The translations under genes were made by a program, and so were the position numbers. DNA of 22,424 bases from UBA9630 sp043725085 (GTDB lineage: Bacteria > Patescibacteriota > Minisyncoccia > Moranbacterales > UBA2206), in assembly GCA_043725085.1 (NCBI GenBank), contig JAYSLY010000006.1:1-22424 (forward strand). The letters are read 5' to 3'. Below, piece by piece: positions 6,918 through 13,421 of this stretch. Numbering within the stretch: the stretch's first letter is position 1; every line of letters begins with the position of its first letter. Under the pieces are notes generated by a model, which saw only the letters and a program-made list of their open reading frames with translations, ran no database searches and was not told the origin of the DNA.

Positions 6918-8201
6918 TTATAGCTTCTCCAGCATCTCAAACACCTTATCATTCTCCAGTGTTCCTTTCACATAACTATAGAGTCTTTGCATATCAACGT
7001 TCTTTTCGAAATCTTTCATGTTTTTGTAGTATTGCACGGTTTTGTTCATTTCCGTTTCCACCTCCGCCGCCTCCACTTTCACTTCTTCTTTTTTGGCAAT
7101 TTCCTTGAGCGCCATGGCAGACTTGATTCTTTTCTCGGCTTGCGGTTCCCAGTCTTTGAGAAGCTCAGCTTTATTTTTCTTGAGTTTCTCCAAATAATTG
7201 TCGAGTGTCATGCCGGTCGATTGAATTTGCCCCTCAAACTCTTGCACCATGCGACCAAGTTCATCGGCAACTAGCTCCTCAGGCAACTCACCTTCAAGAC
7301 TTTTCACAATTTCATCTAAATACTTGTTGTGCTTTTCTTCTTTGGTCTTATGCTCATTTTCATGCTCCATCCCTTCTTTAATATTCTTTTTGAGTTCTGA
7401 GAGATCTTTGAATTTTCCCAAAGATGCAGCAAATTCATCATCAATCTTGGGCACTTGTCTTTCCTGCACCAAAATCATTTTCACCTTAAACTTTGCCATT
7501 TTCCCTGACAAATCATCTTTATGATAATCGGCCGGAAAAGCCAGCTCGAATTCTTTTTCCTCGCCTTCATTCATGCCAACTAAGTTTTCTTCAAAACCCG
7601 GGATAAACACGCCCTTGCCAACTACGAGAGCATGGTTTTTGCTTGTGCCGCCTTCAATCACCTTCCCCGAAACACTAACCTCAAAATCGACTTCCACGCT
7701 GTCACCATTTGCCACCGCGCGTCTCACAGTCACCAGCTTCACGCGGCTATTGACAATTTTTTCCAGCTCGAGCGCAATCTCATCTTCGGAGACCTCAGTT
7801 GTTTTTTTCTGAAACTCGGCATTGATCTTCTTGACCGCTTCTTTGTATTTATCATTCACCTCAACTTCCGGCATCACCGCCACAGTTGCCTTAAAAACCA
7901 AGTCTTCATTTTCCAAAATCTTGTCTATCTCTACTTTCGGACTTCCGATCACAGCCAGCTTTTCACGCGAAATAAAATCGGAATAACTTTTGCCAATCGC
8001 CTCTTCCGCTGCGTGGCTAAGAATCATTTCCTTGCCCACTTTTTGCTCCACCAAATTTCGCGGTGCTTTCCCGGGACGAAATCCCGGAAACTTAAACTCA
8101 GCAGAGATTTCTGCTACAGCCGGAGTGATAAATTTCTCCCATTCTTTCCAAATAACGGTCAATTCAATTTCAATTCTTGATTTAGGTAGCTTTTTAATCA
8201 T
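6918..8201 (-). CDS. tig: Trigger factor, ribosome-associated chaperone / PPIase
   Basis: Trigger factor docks at the ribosomal exit tunnel and shields nascent chains. The 427-residue product contains the ribosome-binding signature GFRPGKAP (40-47) in its N-terminal domain. An FKBP-type peptidyl-prolyl isomerase domain follows at about 160-245 (GDSVEVDFEVSVSGK, then GKGVFIPGFEENLVGM), then a long charged helical C-terminal chaperone region. Length and domain order are normal. The start ATG at 8201 is 21 nt after the ppa stop, without a clear Shine-Dalgarno sequence, so it is probably in an operon with ppa and nusA upstream and perhaps clpP downstream. Confidence 0.95.
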   Translation of the reverse strand: MIKKLPKSRIEIELTVIWKEWEKFITPAVAEISAEFKFPGFRPGKAPRNLVEQKVGKEMILSHAAEEAIGKSYSDFISREKLAVIGSPKVEIDKILENEDLVFKATVAVMPEVEVNDKYKEAVKKINAEFQKKTTEVSEDEIALELEKIVNSRVKLVTVRRAVANGDSVEVDFEVSVSGKVIEGGTSKNHALVVGKGVFIPGFEENLVGMNEGEEKEFELAFPADYHKDDLSGKMAKFKVKMILVQERQVPKIDDEFAASLGKFKDLSELKKNIKEGMEHENEHKTKEEKHNKYLDEIVKSLEGELPEELVADELGRMVQEFEGQIQSTGMTLDNYLEKLKKNKAELLKDWEPQAEKRIKSAMALKEIAKKEEVKVEAAEVETEMNKTVQYYKNMKDFEKNVDMQRLYSYVKGTLENDKVFEMLEKL

Positions 8202-8222
8202 AGATTTGTAGTTTCAGAAAAT

Positions 8223-8753
8223 TTATTTCGTAAATTTAGCTTTATATAATTCCACACTGCGTTTTACCGCTTCCATCGCAGCACTTTTTCCTTCGATGTT
8301 TGTAATTTCCACTATTTTGCCATCGATTGATTTGTATGTTTCAAAAAAATGCTTAAATTCTTTCAAAGAGTGCTTGTTGAGATCAGCCAGATCCTGCACT
8401 TCCGTCCAACGCGGATCACTCACTGGCACAGCGATTATCTTGTCATCACTCTCTCCCGAGTCCATCATTCGCATCACTGCTACCGGTCGCACTTCGACCA
8501 AGATATTTGTCATCAACGGATACGTTGAGAGCACAATCACATCCAGCGCGTCACCGTCTTCCCAAAGTGTTTGCGGAGCAAAGCCGTAATCAAAAGGATA
8601 ATCTTGCGCTGTTTTCATCGCGCGATCCAGCTTAATCAGTCCGGTTTTTTTATCGATCTCATATTTATTTTTCGACCCCTTGGGAATTTCGATCAAAACA
8701 TTAAACTGCTCTGGAGCTTTTTCCCCAAGCTCGACATCATGCCATAGATTCAT
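8223..8753 (-). CDS. ppa: Inorganic pyrophosphatase (family I, soluble)
   Basis: The enzyme hydrolyses pyrophosphate to two phosphates, pulling nucleic-acid and protein synthesis forward. The 176-residue product has the family I hallmarks: IEIPKGSKNKYEIDKKTG near residues 21-38, YPFDYGFAPQT (52-62) and the metal-binding DGDALD (66-71). The last motif has Ala where the classical signature has Pro or Glu, while all three aspartates are kept. Near the C-terminus, FKHFFETYK matches the conserved helix. The ATG at 8753 lies in AT-rich DNA with no Shine-Dalgarno sequence. It lies between nusA (121 nt upstream) and tig (21 nt downstream), all on the minus strand. Confidence 0.95.
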   Translation of the reverse strand: MNLWHDVELGEKAPEQFNVLIEIPKGSKNKYEIDKKTGLIKLDRAMKTAQDYPFDYGFAPQTLWEDGDALDVIVLSTYPLMTNILVEVRPVAVMRMMDSGESDDKIIAVPVSDPRWTEVQDLADLNKHSLKEFKHFFETYKSIDGKIVEITNIEGKSAAMEAVKRSVELYKAKFTK

Positions 8754-8843
8754 AAGAATTTTTAAATTTTTAAATTTTGTAATTTTTTTAAAAAAATTTT
8801 AATTTCCAATGTTTTAAAAATTAAAAAATTATATTTTATTTAC

Positions 8844-8873
8844 AAAATTAAAAATTAAAAATTAAAAATTAAA
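8844..8873. repeat. AT-rich 7-nt-period repeat between nusA and ppa
   Basis: Four tandem units of ATTAAAA immediately after the nusA stop. The rest of the 121-nt gap is A/T homopolymer-like, with a TTTTTTTAAAAAAA palindrome near 8783-8798. Confidence 0.7.
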
Positions 8874-8874
8874 C

Positions 8875-10203
8875 TTATTCTTCCCCTTTCTCCGTCTCTT
8901 CCTCGCTGACTACTGCCTCCTGTTCACTGCTCTCTGTTTCTTGCTCGCTGCCTTCCGCTTTCACTCCCGCAATATCAATCTTCCAACCAGTCAACTTCGC
9001 GGCGAGACGCACATTTTGTCCGCGCTTGCCGATTGCGAGAGATAGTTGCTCTTCCGGCACAACCACCGTTGCTTTCTTTCCATCTTCCTCTAGATCCACA
9101 CGCAAAACTTTGGCCGGGCTAAGTGCGGCTGAGATGAATTTAGCAATGTCTTCGTTCCATGAAATAATATCGATTTTTTCTCCGCCCAGTTCTTCAATGA
9201 TAGCTTGCACTCTGGTGCCCTTTTGTCCAACACAAGATCCAATCGGATCAATTCCTTCCTCCGCTGAGGCCACAGCTACTTTTGTACGCTCACCAGCTTC
9301 TCGGGCGATGGCTTTAATCTCCACTGTTCCGGCAAAAATTTCCGGTACTTCCAATTCAAAAAGACGTCGCACCATATCAGGATGAACTCGACTAAGTGTG
9401 ATGCCGGGACCCTTTGTCCCCGCGTCCACTTTCGCCAAATAGACTTTCACGCGCTGCCCAATGCGATAATTTTCCCGCTCAACTTGCTCGCCGGGAAAAA
9501 GCACTCCGACCGATTTTCCAATATCAATAAAAACATTGCGGCCCTCCACTCTTTGCACCACACCAGAAATCACTTCGCCTTCCTTGTTTTTATATTCCTC
9601 AAACATCGAATCTCTTTCCGCTTCGCGAATTCGCTGAATTATCACCTGTTTGGCTGTTTGCGCCGCTACTCGGCCATAATCCTTTTCTTCCGGCAAAACC
9701 GTTTCAATAATGTCGCCCACAACTGCTTTTTTCTTAATTTTCTTCGCTTCCGGCAAAGTCAAATCGCGTTCCGGATTAAAACGGGGTAATTTTTCTTCAC
9801 TATCATTTTCCATTTCACCATATTTTTTTTCCGCGTAAGCCGGTTTTCCCTCAACCTCGCCTTCTTCTTTTTCCTCCACAAATTCTCTGGTTGTTTCATC
9901 CACTACTTCTTTGACCAGATAGAATTTTGCTCCGCCACTCACCTCATCAAATTCGGCACGGATGTTTTGACCTTTCTTGCCATAGTCTTTCTTATACGCT
10001 GCCGCCAAGGCCGCTGCAATCGTTTCAATCACTTTTTCTTTGGAAATGCCTTTTTCCTCGCAGAGCGCTGAGATCGCGCTACTAAAGTCACCGGTTCCCC
10101 TCGGTGCTTCCTCCTCCTCAGTCTTTCTCGACTTTCGAATTTGTCCCAGTTTTCGCATAGAATTATTATTTAGATTAATTAGAGTTAATTTATGATTGCC
10201 CAT
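8875..10203 (-). CDS. nusA: Transcription termination/antitermination protein NusA
   Basis: NusA binds RNA polymerase and nascent RNA, promoting pausing and intrinsic termination. The 442-residue product shows the polymerase-binding N-domain (about 38-200), an S1 domain (about 205-272, GVVQRVEGRNVFIDIG), KH1 with VGQKGTR (325-331) and KH2 with IGKRGQN (391-397). Compared with typical NusA, the N-terminus is about 37 residues longer before DFSSAISALCEEKGISKEKV, and the N-domain has an acidic insertion (about 105-148). The tail (415-442) is an acidic SEQExxx heptad encoded by a heptanucleotide repeat. The start is uncertain: ATG 10203 is preceded by a weak AGTAAAG; an internal ATG at 10158 has no better site. 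It is led by a strong promoter and a structured leader, and followed by ppa and tig. Confidence 0.95.
   Translation of the reverse strand: MGNHKLTLINLNNNSMRKLGQIRKSRKTEEEEAPRGTGDFSSAISALCEEKGISKEKVIETIAAALAAAYKKDYGKKGQNIRAEFDEVSGGAKFYLVKEVVDETTREFVEEKEEGEVEGKPAYAEKKYGEMENDSEEKLPRFNPERDLTLPEAKKIKKKAVVGDIIETVLPEEKDYGRVAAQTAKQVIIQRIREAERDSMFEEYKNKEGEVISGVVQRVEGRNVFIDIGKSVGVLFPGEQVERENYRIGQRVKVYLAKVDAGTKGPGITLSRVHPDMVRRLFELEVPEIFAGTVEIKAIAREAGERTKVAVASAEEGIDPIGSCVGQKGTRVQAIIEELGGEKIDIISWNEDIAKFISAALSPAKVLRVDLEEDGKKATVVVPEEQLSLAIGKRGQNVRLAAKLTGWKIDIAGVKAEGSEQETESSEQEAVVSEEETEKGEE
8902..8950. repeat. Heptanucleotide repeat inside the nusA 3' coding end
   Basis: Seven consecutive 7-nt units: CTCGCTG, ACTACTG, CCTCCTG, TTCACTG, CTCTCTG, TTTCTTG, CTCGCTG. 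Three units make 21 nt, so the encoded protein repeats every seven residues (SEQETES, SEQEAVV, SEEETEK). TTCACTG and TTTCTTG are shared with 6031-6093. Confidence 0.8.
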
Positions 10204-10211
10204 CTTTACTA

Positions 10212-10251
10212 ACTACGAAATTACATTCATTGCAGGCAAATATTTCGTAGT
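10212..10251 (-). promoter_or_regulatory. Leader hairpin directly upstream of nusA
   Basis: Perfect 10-bp inverted repeat ACTACGAAAT (10212-10221) / ATTTCGTAGT (10242-10251) with a 20-nt loop. It ends 8 nt before the nusA ATG, close enough to influence ribosome access. It lies between the terminator-like hairpin and the start codon. Confidence 0.6.
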
Positions 10252-10255
10252 GGCT

Positions 10256-10282
10256 AAATAAAAAGCCCGCTTTCGCGAACCT
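10256..10282 (-). terminator. Terminator-like attenuator in the nusA leader
   Basis: Read on the minus strand, 10282-10275 pairs with 10270-10263 (AGGTTCGC / GCGGGCTT, with G-U pairs) around a GAAA tetraloop, followed by a T-rich tail (TTTTTATTT). It lies about 20 nt downstream of the predicted transcription start and 50 nt before nusA, so it can only act on the nusA transcript itself or on read-through from the abiE side. Confidence 0.6.
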
Positions 10283-10307
10283 GAATCACTCTCATATCAA
10301 CTTCCAT

Positions 10308-10337
10308 ATTATAGTTTAATAAGCTGGGTTTTGTCAA
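10308..10337 (-). promoter_or_regulatory. Consensus promoter of nusA
   Basis: TTGACA (10337-10332), an 18-nt spacer and TATAAT (10313-10308) on the minus strand: both hexamers match the sigma-70/SigA consensus exactly. The leader to nusA is about 100 nt. Confidence 0.8.
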
Positions 10338-10412
10338 ATTGAAAAATTTAATCAGAACTATTCCTAAGCGCTACCACACCAAAAGTACTGAAAAAGAGTG
10401 ATCACAAAAAAA

Positions 10413-11105
10413 CTACTTCAACAGAGAAATTCTCAATTTTAGCTGAAAAATCAAGTCTTTTTTCAAATTACTTTTCACCCAGGCTTTTTGTTTTTCTGAA
10501 ATCAGCTCGCCCAATCCCTGTAAAATATTAGCGTCGTCCAGTTTTTCAATAAAAGCTAACACGTACTCCAGATAAGCTTTTTGATCTTTTCCTGTTCTTT
10601 CTTGGATTATTTCCGCATTAATTTCCCATGATTTTGAAAAAAAATACTGCAAATCGAAAAGATCACGCATCGCTGTTTCGTTGCGGTTGGTAAGTGCCAC
10701 CAATTTATTGGCAAAAATATCTTCTTTACTCATTATCTTCATGGAAATTCCCAAATAATCCAACACTTCATATTTATTCTGCCAACCCCTGATTGATATT
10801 TCTATTTTGACTTTCTTTTCTCCCTTGCCATATGAAAGCAAGAAGAAGATTGTGGCATTTTTTATTTGTTCATCTTTTATTTCACCATATTTTTCCAATA
10901 TTTTCCGCACTTCAGAGAAAATCAGTTCTTTTTTTGTGTTGTCCAAAAGATCAAAATCCAAATCTACTGAAAAGCGAGGAAGGTCGTGAAAAAAATAGCA
11001 AGCCGTTCCGCCCTTAAACCCGAGATACGAGGATATATTCACATCTTGATATATGTTTTTGAGAATTTGTACCATTATTGCTTTATGCTTGGAGATATCG
11101 AACAT
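10413..11105 (-). CDS. AbiEii/AbiGii-type nucleotidyltransferase toxin
   Basis: AbiEii-type toxins are DNA polymerase-beta-like nucleotidyltransferases that block growth, in phage abortive infection or as type IV toxins. The 230-residue product has the defining KGGTA (31-35), followed by R44-F-S-V-D-L-D-F, whose D48 and D50 are the predicted metal ligands. It also has the later family motif KEDIFANKLVALTNRNETAMRD, with the conserved DLFDL after it. The ATG at 11105 follows the TAA of the AbiEi-like antitoxin by a single base (TAATATG), implying translational coupling. Target substrates are not inferable. Length is at the short end for the family but contains all core motifs. Confidence 0.9.
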   Translation of the reverse strand: MFDISKHKAIMVQILKNIYQDVNISSYLGFKGGTACYFFHDLPRFSVDLDFDLLDNTKKELIFSEVRKILEKYGEIKDEQIKNATIFFLLSYGKGEKKVKIEISIRGWQNKYEVLDYLGISMKIMSKEDIFANKLVALTNRNETAMRDLFDLQYFFSKSWEINAEIIQERTGKDQKAYLEYVLAFIEKLDDANILQGLGELISEKQKAWVKSNLKKDLIFQLKLRISLLK

Positions 11106-11106
11106 A

Positions 11107-11682
11107 TTATTGATTTTTATATTTATTATAATAACTTTTTAGTCTTTCTTCCTGCTTTTTATTTAGATAAATCTTAACCAATGAAAAACACTTTTCCCAG
11201 TCCACTGCGCGCAAATTGTCAAAATAATATCCCGGACTTCGATAGATCGTGTCCAAAAAAGCTCTTTCCTTTCCAGCAATAGCATAGCCATCTTTTTTAA
11301 TTATCCCTTCCATATTAAGCAGGATGGAGTTTTTCATTTTTTGATATTGGATTTTTTGTCCATTTTTCAAGTTTACTTCTCTGCCCAGATAGCTTGCTGC
11401 AAAGATGGTTTCATAATGCTGAAAAATAACCCCCTCTTCCAAAAGAGCGGTTTCGAAGCTAATATAGCTCGGGGTATAAATTTTTACCGCCACTTCGCGA
11501 ATATCATAATCCGGCTTAGCATAGATTCCCCGCCTTAGTCGGATAAGATTGCCTTTGTCCACATAATATTTCAAGCTTGATTTAAGTTTATCCAAATTAT
11601 CCTCGCCCCAAAGCAAGCTAATCTCATTAGCTGTAAAAACAGTATTTTTAGCTTGATACAAGCATATCATTCGATTTTCCAT
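11107..11682 (-). CDS. AbiEi-type antitoxin/transcriptional regulator
   Basis: The partner of AbiEii-type toxins: an N-terminal winged-helix DNA-binding domain followed by an antitoxin domain, acting also as autorepressor. The product (191 residues from ATG 11682) has an N-terminal helix-turn-helix-like segment (FTANEISLLWG, then LKSSLKYYVDKGNLIRLRRGIYA), typical of this family, and the characteristic YISFETALLEEGVI and GYAIAGKERAFLDTIY stretches. A TTG 12 nt further upstream overlaps the operator, so ATG 11682 (33 nt from the predicted transcription start) is preferred; neither has a Shine-Dalgarno sequence. An inverted repeat overlapping the promoter -10 just upstream fits autoregulation. 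Confidence 0.85.
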   Translation of the reverse strand: MENRMICLYQAKNTVFTANEISLLWGEDNLDKLKSSLKYYVDKGNLIRLRRGIYAKPDYDIREVAVKIYTPSYISFETALLEEGVIFQHYETIFAASYLGREVNLKNGQKIQYQKMKNSILLNMEGIIKKDGYAIAGKERAFLDTIYRSPGYYFDNLRAVDWEKCFSLVKIYLNKKQEERLKSYYNKYKNQ

Positions 11683-11693
11683 ATATTTTGTCA

Positions 11694-11724
11694 ACTAAAG
11701 GTAATAATTTACCTTACCTTTAGT
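11694..11724 (-). promoter_or_regulatory. Inverted-repeat operator of the abiE module
   Basis: Perfect 11-bp arms ACTAAAGGTAA (11694-11704) and TTACCTTTAGT (11714-11724), with an additional TTACC half-motif between them. It overlaps the -10 hexamer and transcription start, which is where an autorepressing AbiEi would bind. Confidence 0.7.
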
Positions 11725-11750
11725 ATATATTATTTTGATATACCTGTCAA
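11722..11750 (-). promoter_or_regulatory. Promoter of the abiE module
   Basis: On the minus strand TTGACA (11750-11745), a 17-nt spacer and TATACT (11727-11722): a near-consensus promoter partly covered by the operator repeat. Confidence 0.75.
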
Positions 11751-11767
11751 CCACCACTTAACTCTAG

Positions 11768-11870
11768 CATTTTTCCAAAACTTTGCCTTGTTCTGGGCAT
11801 TTTTCGCTTTCTAACAAAATTTCTCAAATTATCAATGCCTATTCTAAGCCAAAATTTACCAAAAAACCCG
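11768..11870 (+). repeat. Dispersed promoter-linked repeat, copy 1
   Basis: First of three same-orientation copies of a block of about 95-105 bp (starting CATTTTTCCAAAAC and running through AATTATCAATGCC to GCCAAAATTT). It differs from copy 3 at about four positions over the core. The promoter at 11877-11905 follows; the whole unit is 138 bp and sits directly upstream of the HEPN/MNT pair. Confidence 0.9.
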
Positions 11871-11876
11871 TCAAAT

Positions 11877-11905
11877 TTGCCAGTTCGATGAATATTTGCT
11901 ACAAT
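11877..11905 (+). promoter_or_regulatory. Promoter of the HEPN/MNT pair (copy-1 unit)
   Basis: TTGCCA (11877-11882), a 17-nt spacer ending in TGC, and TACAAT (11900-11905), an extended -10 type. The predicted start of transcription, seven bases on, coincides with the A of the ATG at 11912, so the mRNA may be leaderless. Confidence 0.6.
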
Positions 11906-11911
11906 CGAAGC

Positions 11912-12319
11912 ATGAAAAAAGAAGGTTACAAAAAATTAGTCAACTACTGGAAAGTAACGGCAGCTCATGATTTTGAGACAATGGAAAGCCTTTTTAAGGC
12001 TAAGCGCTACGACGCCAGCCTATTTTTTGCGCATATTGTTTTAGAAAAAATACTAAAAGCACTGGTTGTGGAAAAAACCGGCGATCACGCTCCCTATACT
12101 CACGATCTTGTCAAATTAGCCCAAGCTACTCAGCTTATTTTTAATACCCAGGAAATAAAACTTTTCAATGAAGTAAGTGATTTCAATATGGATGCCCGCT
12201 ATCCCGAGCAAAAACTGGAATTTTACAAAATTTGCACTAAGGAGTACGCGGAGAATTACATCAAAAAAGTAAAGGCACTATATAAAAAGTTATGTCAAAA
12301 GCTGAAGCAACAAAAGTAG
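11912..12319 (+). CDS. HEPN-domain protein, toxin of a HEPN/MNT pair
   Basis: HEPN proteins are helical ribonuclease-type toxins, often neutralised by a nucleotidyltransferase partner. The 135-residue product shows the helical pattern of the family: HDFETMESLFKAKRYDASLFFAHIVLEKILKALVV, then HAPYTHDLVKLAQ (the HDL motif), and the late DFNMDARYPE motif. The long upstream frame back to 11783 was rejected because it runs through the dispersed repeat and promoter; ATG 11912 matches the family N-terminus. The canonical RxxxxH nuclease motif is not obvious, so catalytic competence is uncertain. It overlaps the partner by 28 nt. Confidence 0.85.
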   Translation: MKKEGYKKLVNYWKVTAAHDFETMESLFKAKRYDASLFFAHIVLEKILKALVVEKTGDHAPYTHDLVKLAQATQLIFNTQEIKLFNEVSDFNMDARYPEQKLEFYKICTKEYAENYIKKVKALYKKLCQKLKQQK

Positions 12320-12606
12320 TGAAAGAATACGCCAAAAAATTGAAAGCCGAAAAATATCCTTTTTCAGCTATTTATTTATTTGGTTCTTTCGCTAAAGAAA
12401 CGAATCATAAATGGAGCGACATCGATGTGGCAATTGTATCCAAAGAGATTGAAAAAAACTGGAGAAAAGGCAGGCTTAAATTATGGGAACTAAGGATGGA
12501 TGTCGACACCAGAATTGAACCGCATGGATTTTCTCCGGAAGATTTCAAGGACTACTGGAATCCAATGGCACATGAAATTAAAAAAACTGGCGTTAGAATT
12601 GCCTAA
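12292..12606 (+). CDS. MNT-type nucleotidyltransferase, antitoxin of the HEPN/MNT pair
   Basis: A minimal nucleotidyltransferase of the type that can neutralise HEPN toxins, in studied cases by AMP-ylating them. The 104-residue product carries the diagnostic GSF (31-33) and SDIDVAIV with D43 and D45. A third acidic position lies around D70-D72 (RMDVDTR), giving the triad of pol-beta-like transferases. It starts inside the HEPN gene (28-nt overlap), indicating coupled translation, and is followed by a terminator at 12661-12690. Length is typical for the minimal family. Confidence 0.9.
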   Translation: MSKAEATKVVKEYAKKLKAEKYPFSAIYLFGSFAKETNHKWSDIDVAIVSKEIEKNWRKGRLKLWELRMDVDTRIEPHGFSPEDFKDYWNPMAHEIKKTGVRIA

Positions 12607-12660
12607 AGATGAATCTCTAGAAAGCACCTATTTTTATTATCTTTATTATCCCAACTCAAG

Positions 12661-12690
12661 ACCTGCTGATTTCCATTGGCAGGTTTTTAC
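12661..12690 (+). terminator. Terminator of the HEPN/MNT pair
   Basis: Stem ACCTGC (12661-12666) / GCAGGT (12679-12684) with an extra T-G pair and a loop of about 10 nt, then TTTTT; it ends 41 nt before repeat copy 2. Confidence 0.65.
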
Positions 12691-12730
12691 TTTATTTTAG
12701 GTATTTTTAATTTTATTGTAAGAATAGGCA

Positions 12731-12833
12731 CATTTTTCCAAAACTTTGCCTTATTTTAGCCATTTTCCACTTTATAGCAAAATTTCTCAAATTATCAATG
12801 CCTGTTTTAAGCCAAAATTTGCCAAGAAACCCG
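12731..12833 (+). repeat. Dispersed promoter-linked repeat, copy 2
   Basis: Second copy, the most diverged (about a dozen changes from copy 1, clustered in the GTTCTGGGC-TTTCGC section; AAATTATCAATGCC and GCCAAAATTT are kept). The promoter at 12841-12869 follows; total unit 139 bp, placed upstream of the wHTH-MNT/HEPN pair. Confidence 0.88.
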
Positions 12834-12840
12834 CCAAAGT

Positions 12841-12869
12841 TTGACTTTTTGGCGAAGTAATGCTAAGCT
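12841..12869 (+). promoter_or_regulatory. Promoter of the wHTH-MNT/HEPN pair (copy-2 unit)
   Basis: TTGACT (12841-12846), a 17-nt spacer ending in TGC, and TAAGCT (12864-12869), with the extended -10 compensating for a poor hexamer. A CGCCAAA/TTTGGCG dyad surrounds the -35. The predicted start is about 21 nt before the ATG at 12897. Confidence 0.5.
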
Positions 12870-12896
12870 GAACTTAAGTTTAATACAACTAAACAT

Positions 12897-13421
12897 ATGT
12901 TTAATATAGAATCAAGAATTCTCCATCTTCTGTCCAGCTACCCTGAGCGAGAATTTTACGGCCAAGAAATAGCTCAAAAAGTAAAATGCAGCAAGGCTTC
13001 TGTCAGTTTAATTATGAAAAAGCTAGTCCAAAAAAAGTTCGTTTCCAAGCTTGTCCGCGGACATATGAAATTTTACCAAATTAATCCCAAAAATCCGGAG
13101 GTGAAGAGATTCAAAATAGATGCTATGCTAGAAAAACTAAACTATCTTTTGCCGCAACTGGAAAAATTTTCCAAAAAAATAATTCTATTCGGCTCAGGAA
13201 GTCGCGGAGATCAAACTTGGAATAGTGATGCTGATTTATTTATTCTAAGTAATGAAAAAGAAGAATTAAGATCCATAATTATCAAACTTAACTCAAGTCT
13301 GCCAATTAAGGCAATCATTAAAACTCAGAGTGAGTGGTCAGAAATGGAAATAAACGAGCCGGAACTTTATGGGGAAATTAAAAATGGCATAACTCTCTAC
13401 GAATACGTCCCAAGAATTTAA
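12897..13421 (+). CDS. Winged-helix / nucleotidyltransferase fusion antitoxin
   Basis: The 174-residue product joins an N-terminal winged helix-turn-helix (about 1-65: ILHLLSSYPEREFYGQEIA, CSKASVSLIMKKLVQKKFV) to a minimal nucleotidyltransferase with GSGSRGD (100-106 region), D111 and D113 in NSDADLFIL. Such fusions are antitoxins that also repress their own promoter. The C-terminal half (EWSEMEINEPELYGEIKNGITLYE) matches the end of this COG-type MNT family. It follows repeat copy 2 and its promoter, and its 3' end overlaps the HEPN reading frame downstream. No strong Shine-Dalgarno sequence precedes the ATG. Confidence 0.88.
   Translation: MFNIESRILHLLSSYPEREFYGQEIAQKVKCSKASVSLIMKKLVQKKFVSKLVRGHMKFYQINPKNPEVKRFKIDAMLEKLNYLLPQLEKFSKKIILFGSGSRGDQTWNSDADLFILSNEKEELRSIIIKLNSSLPIKAIIKTQSEWSEMEINEPELYGEIKNGITLYEYVPRI

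Noticed and set aside
7632..8180. Long plus-strand frames opposite tig, rny and nusA
   Set aside because: They are antisense shadows of well-supported genes, with no family motifs.
11783..11911. N-terminal extension of the HEPN protein by 43 residues
   Set aside because: The extension is a translation of the dispersed repeat and promoter; family resemblance begins at ATG 11912.
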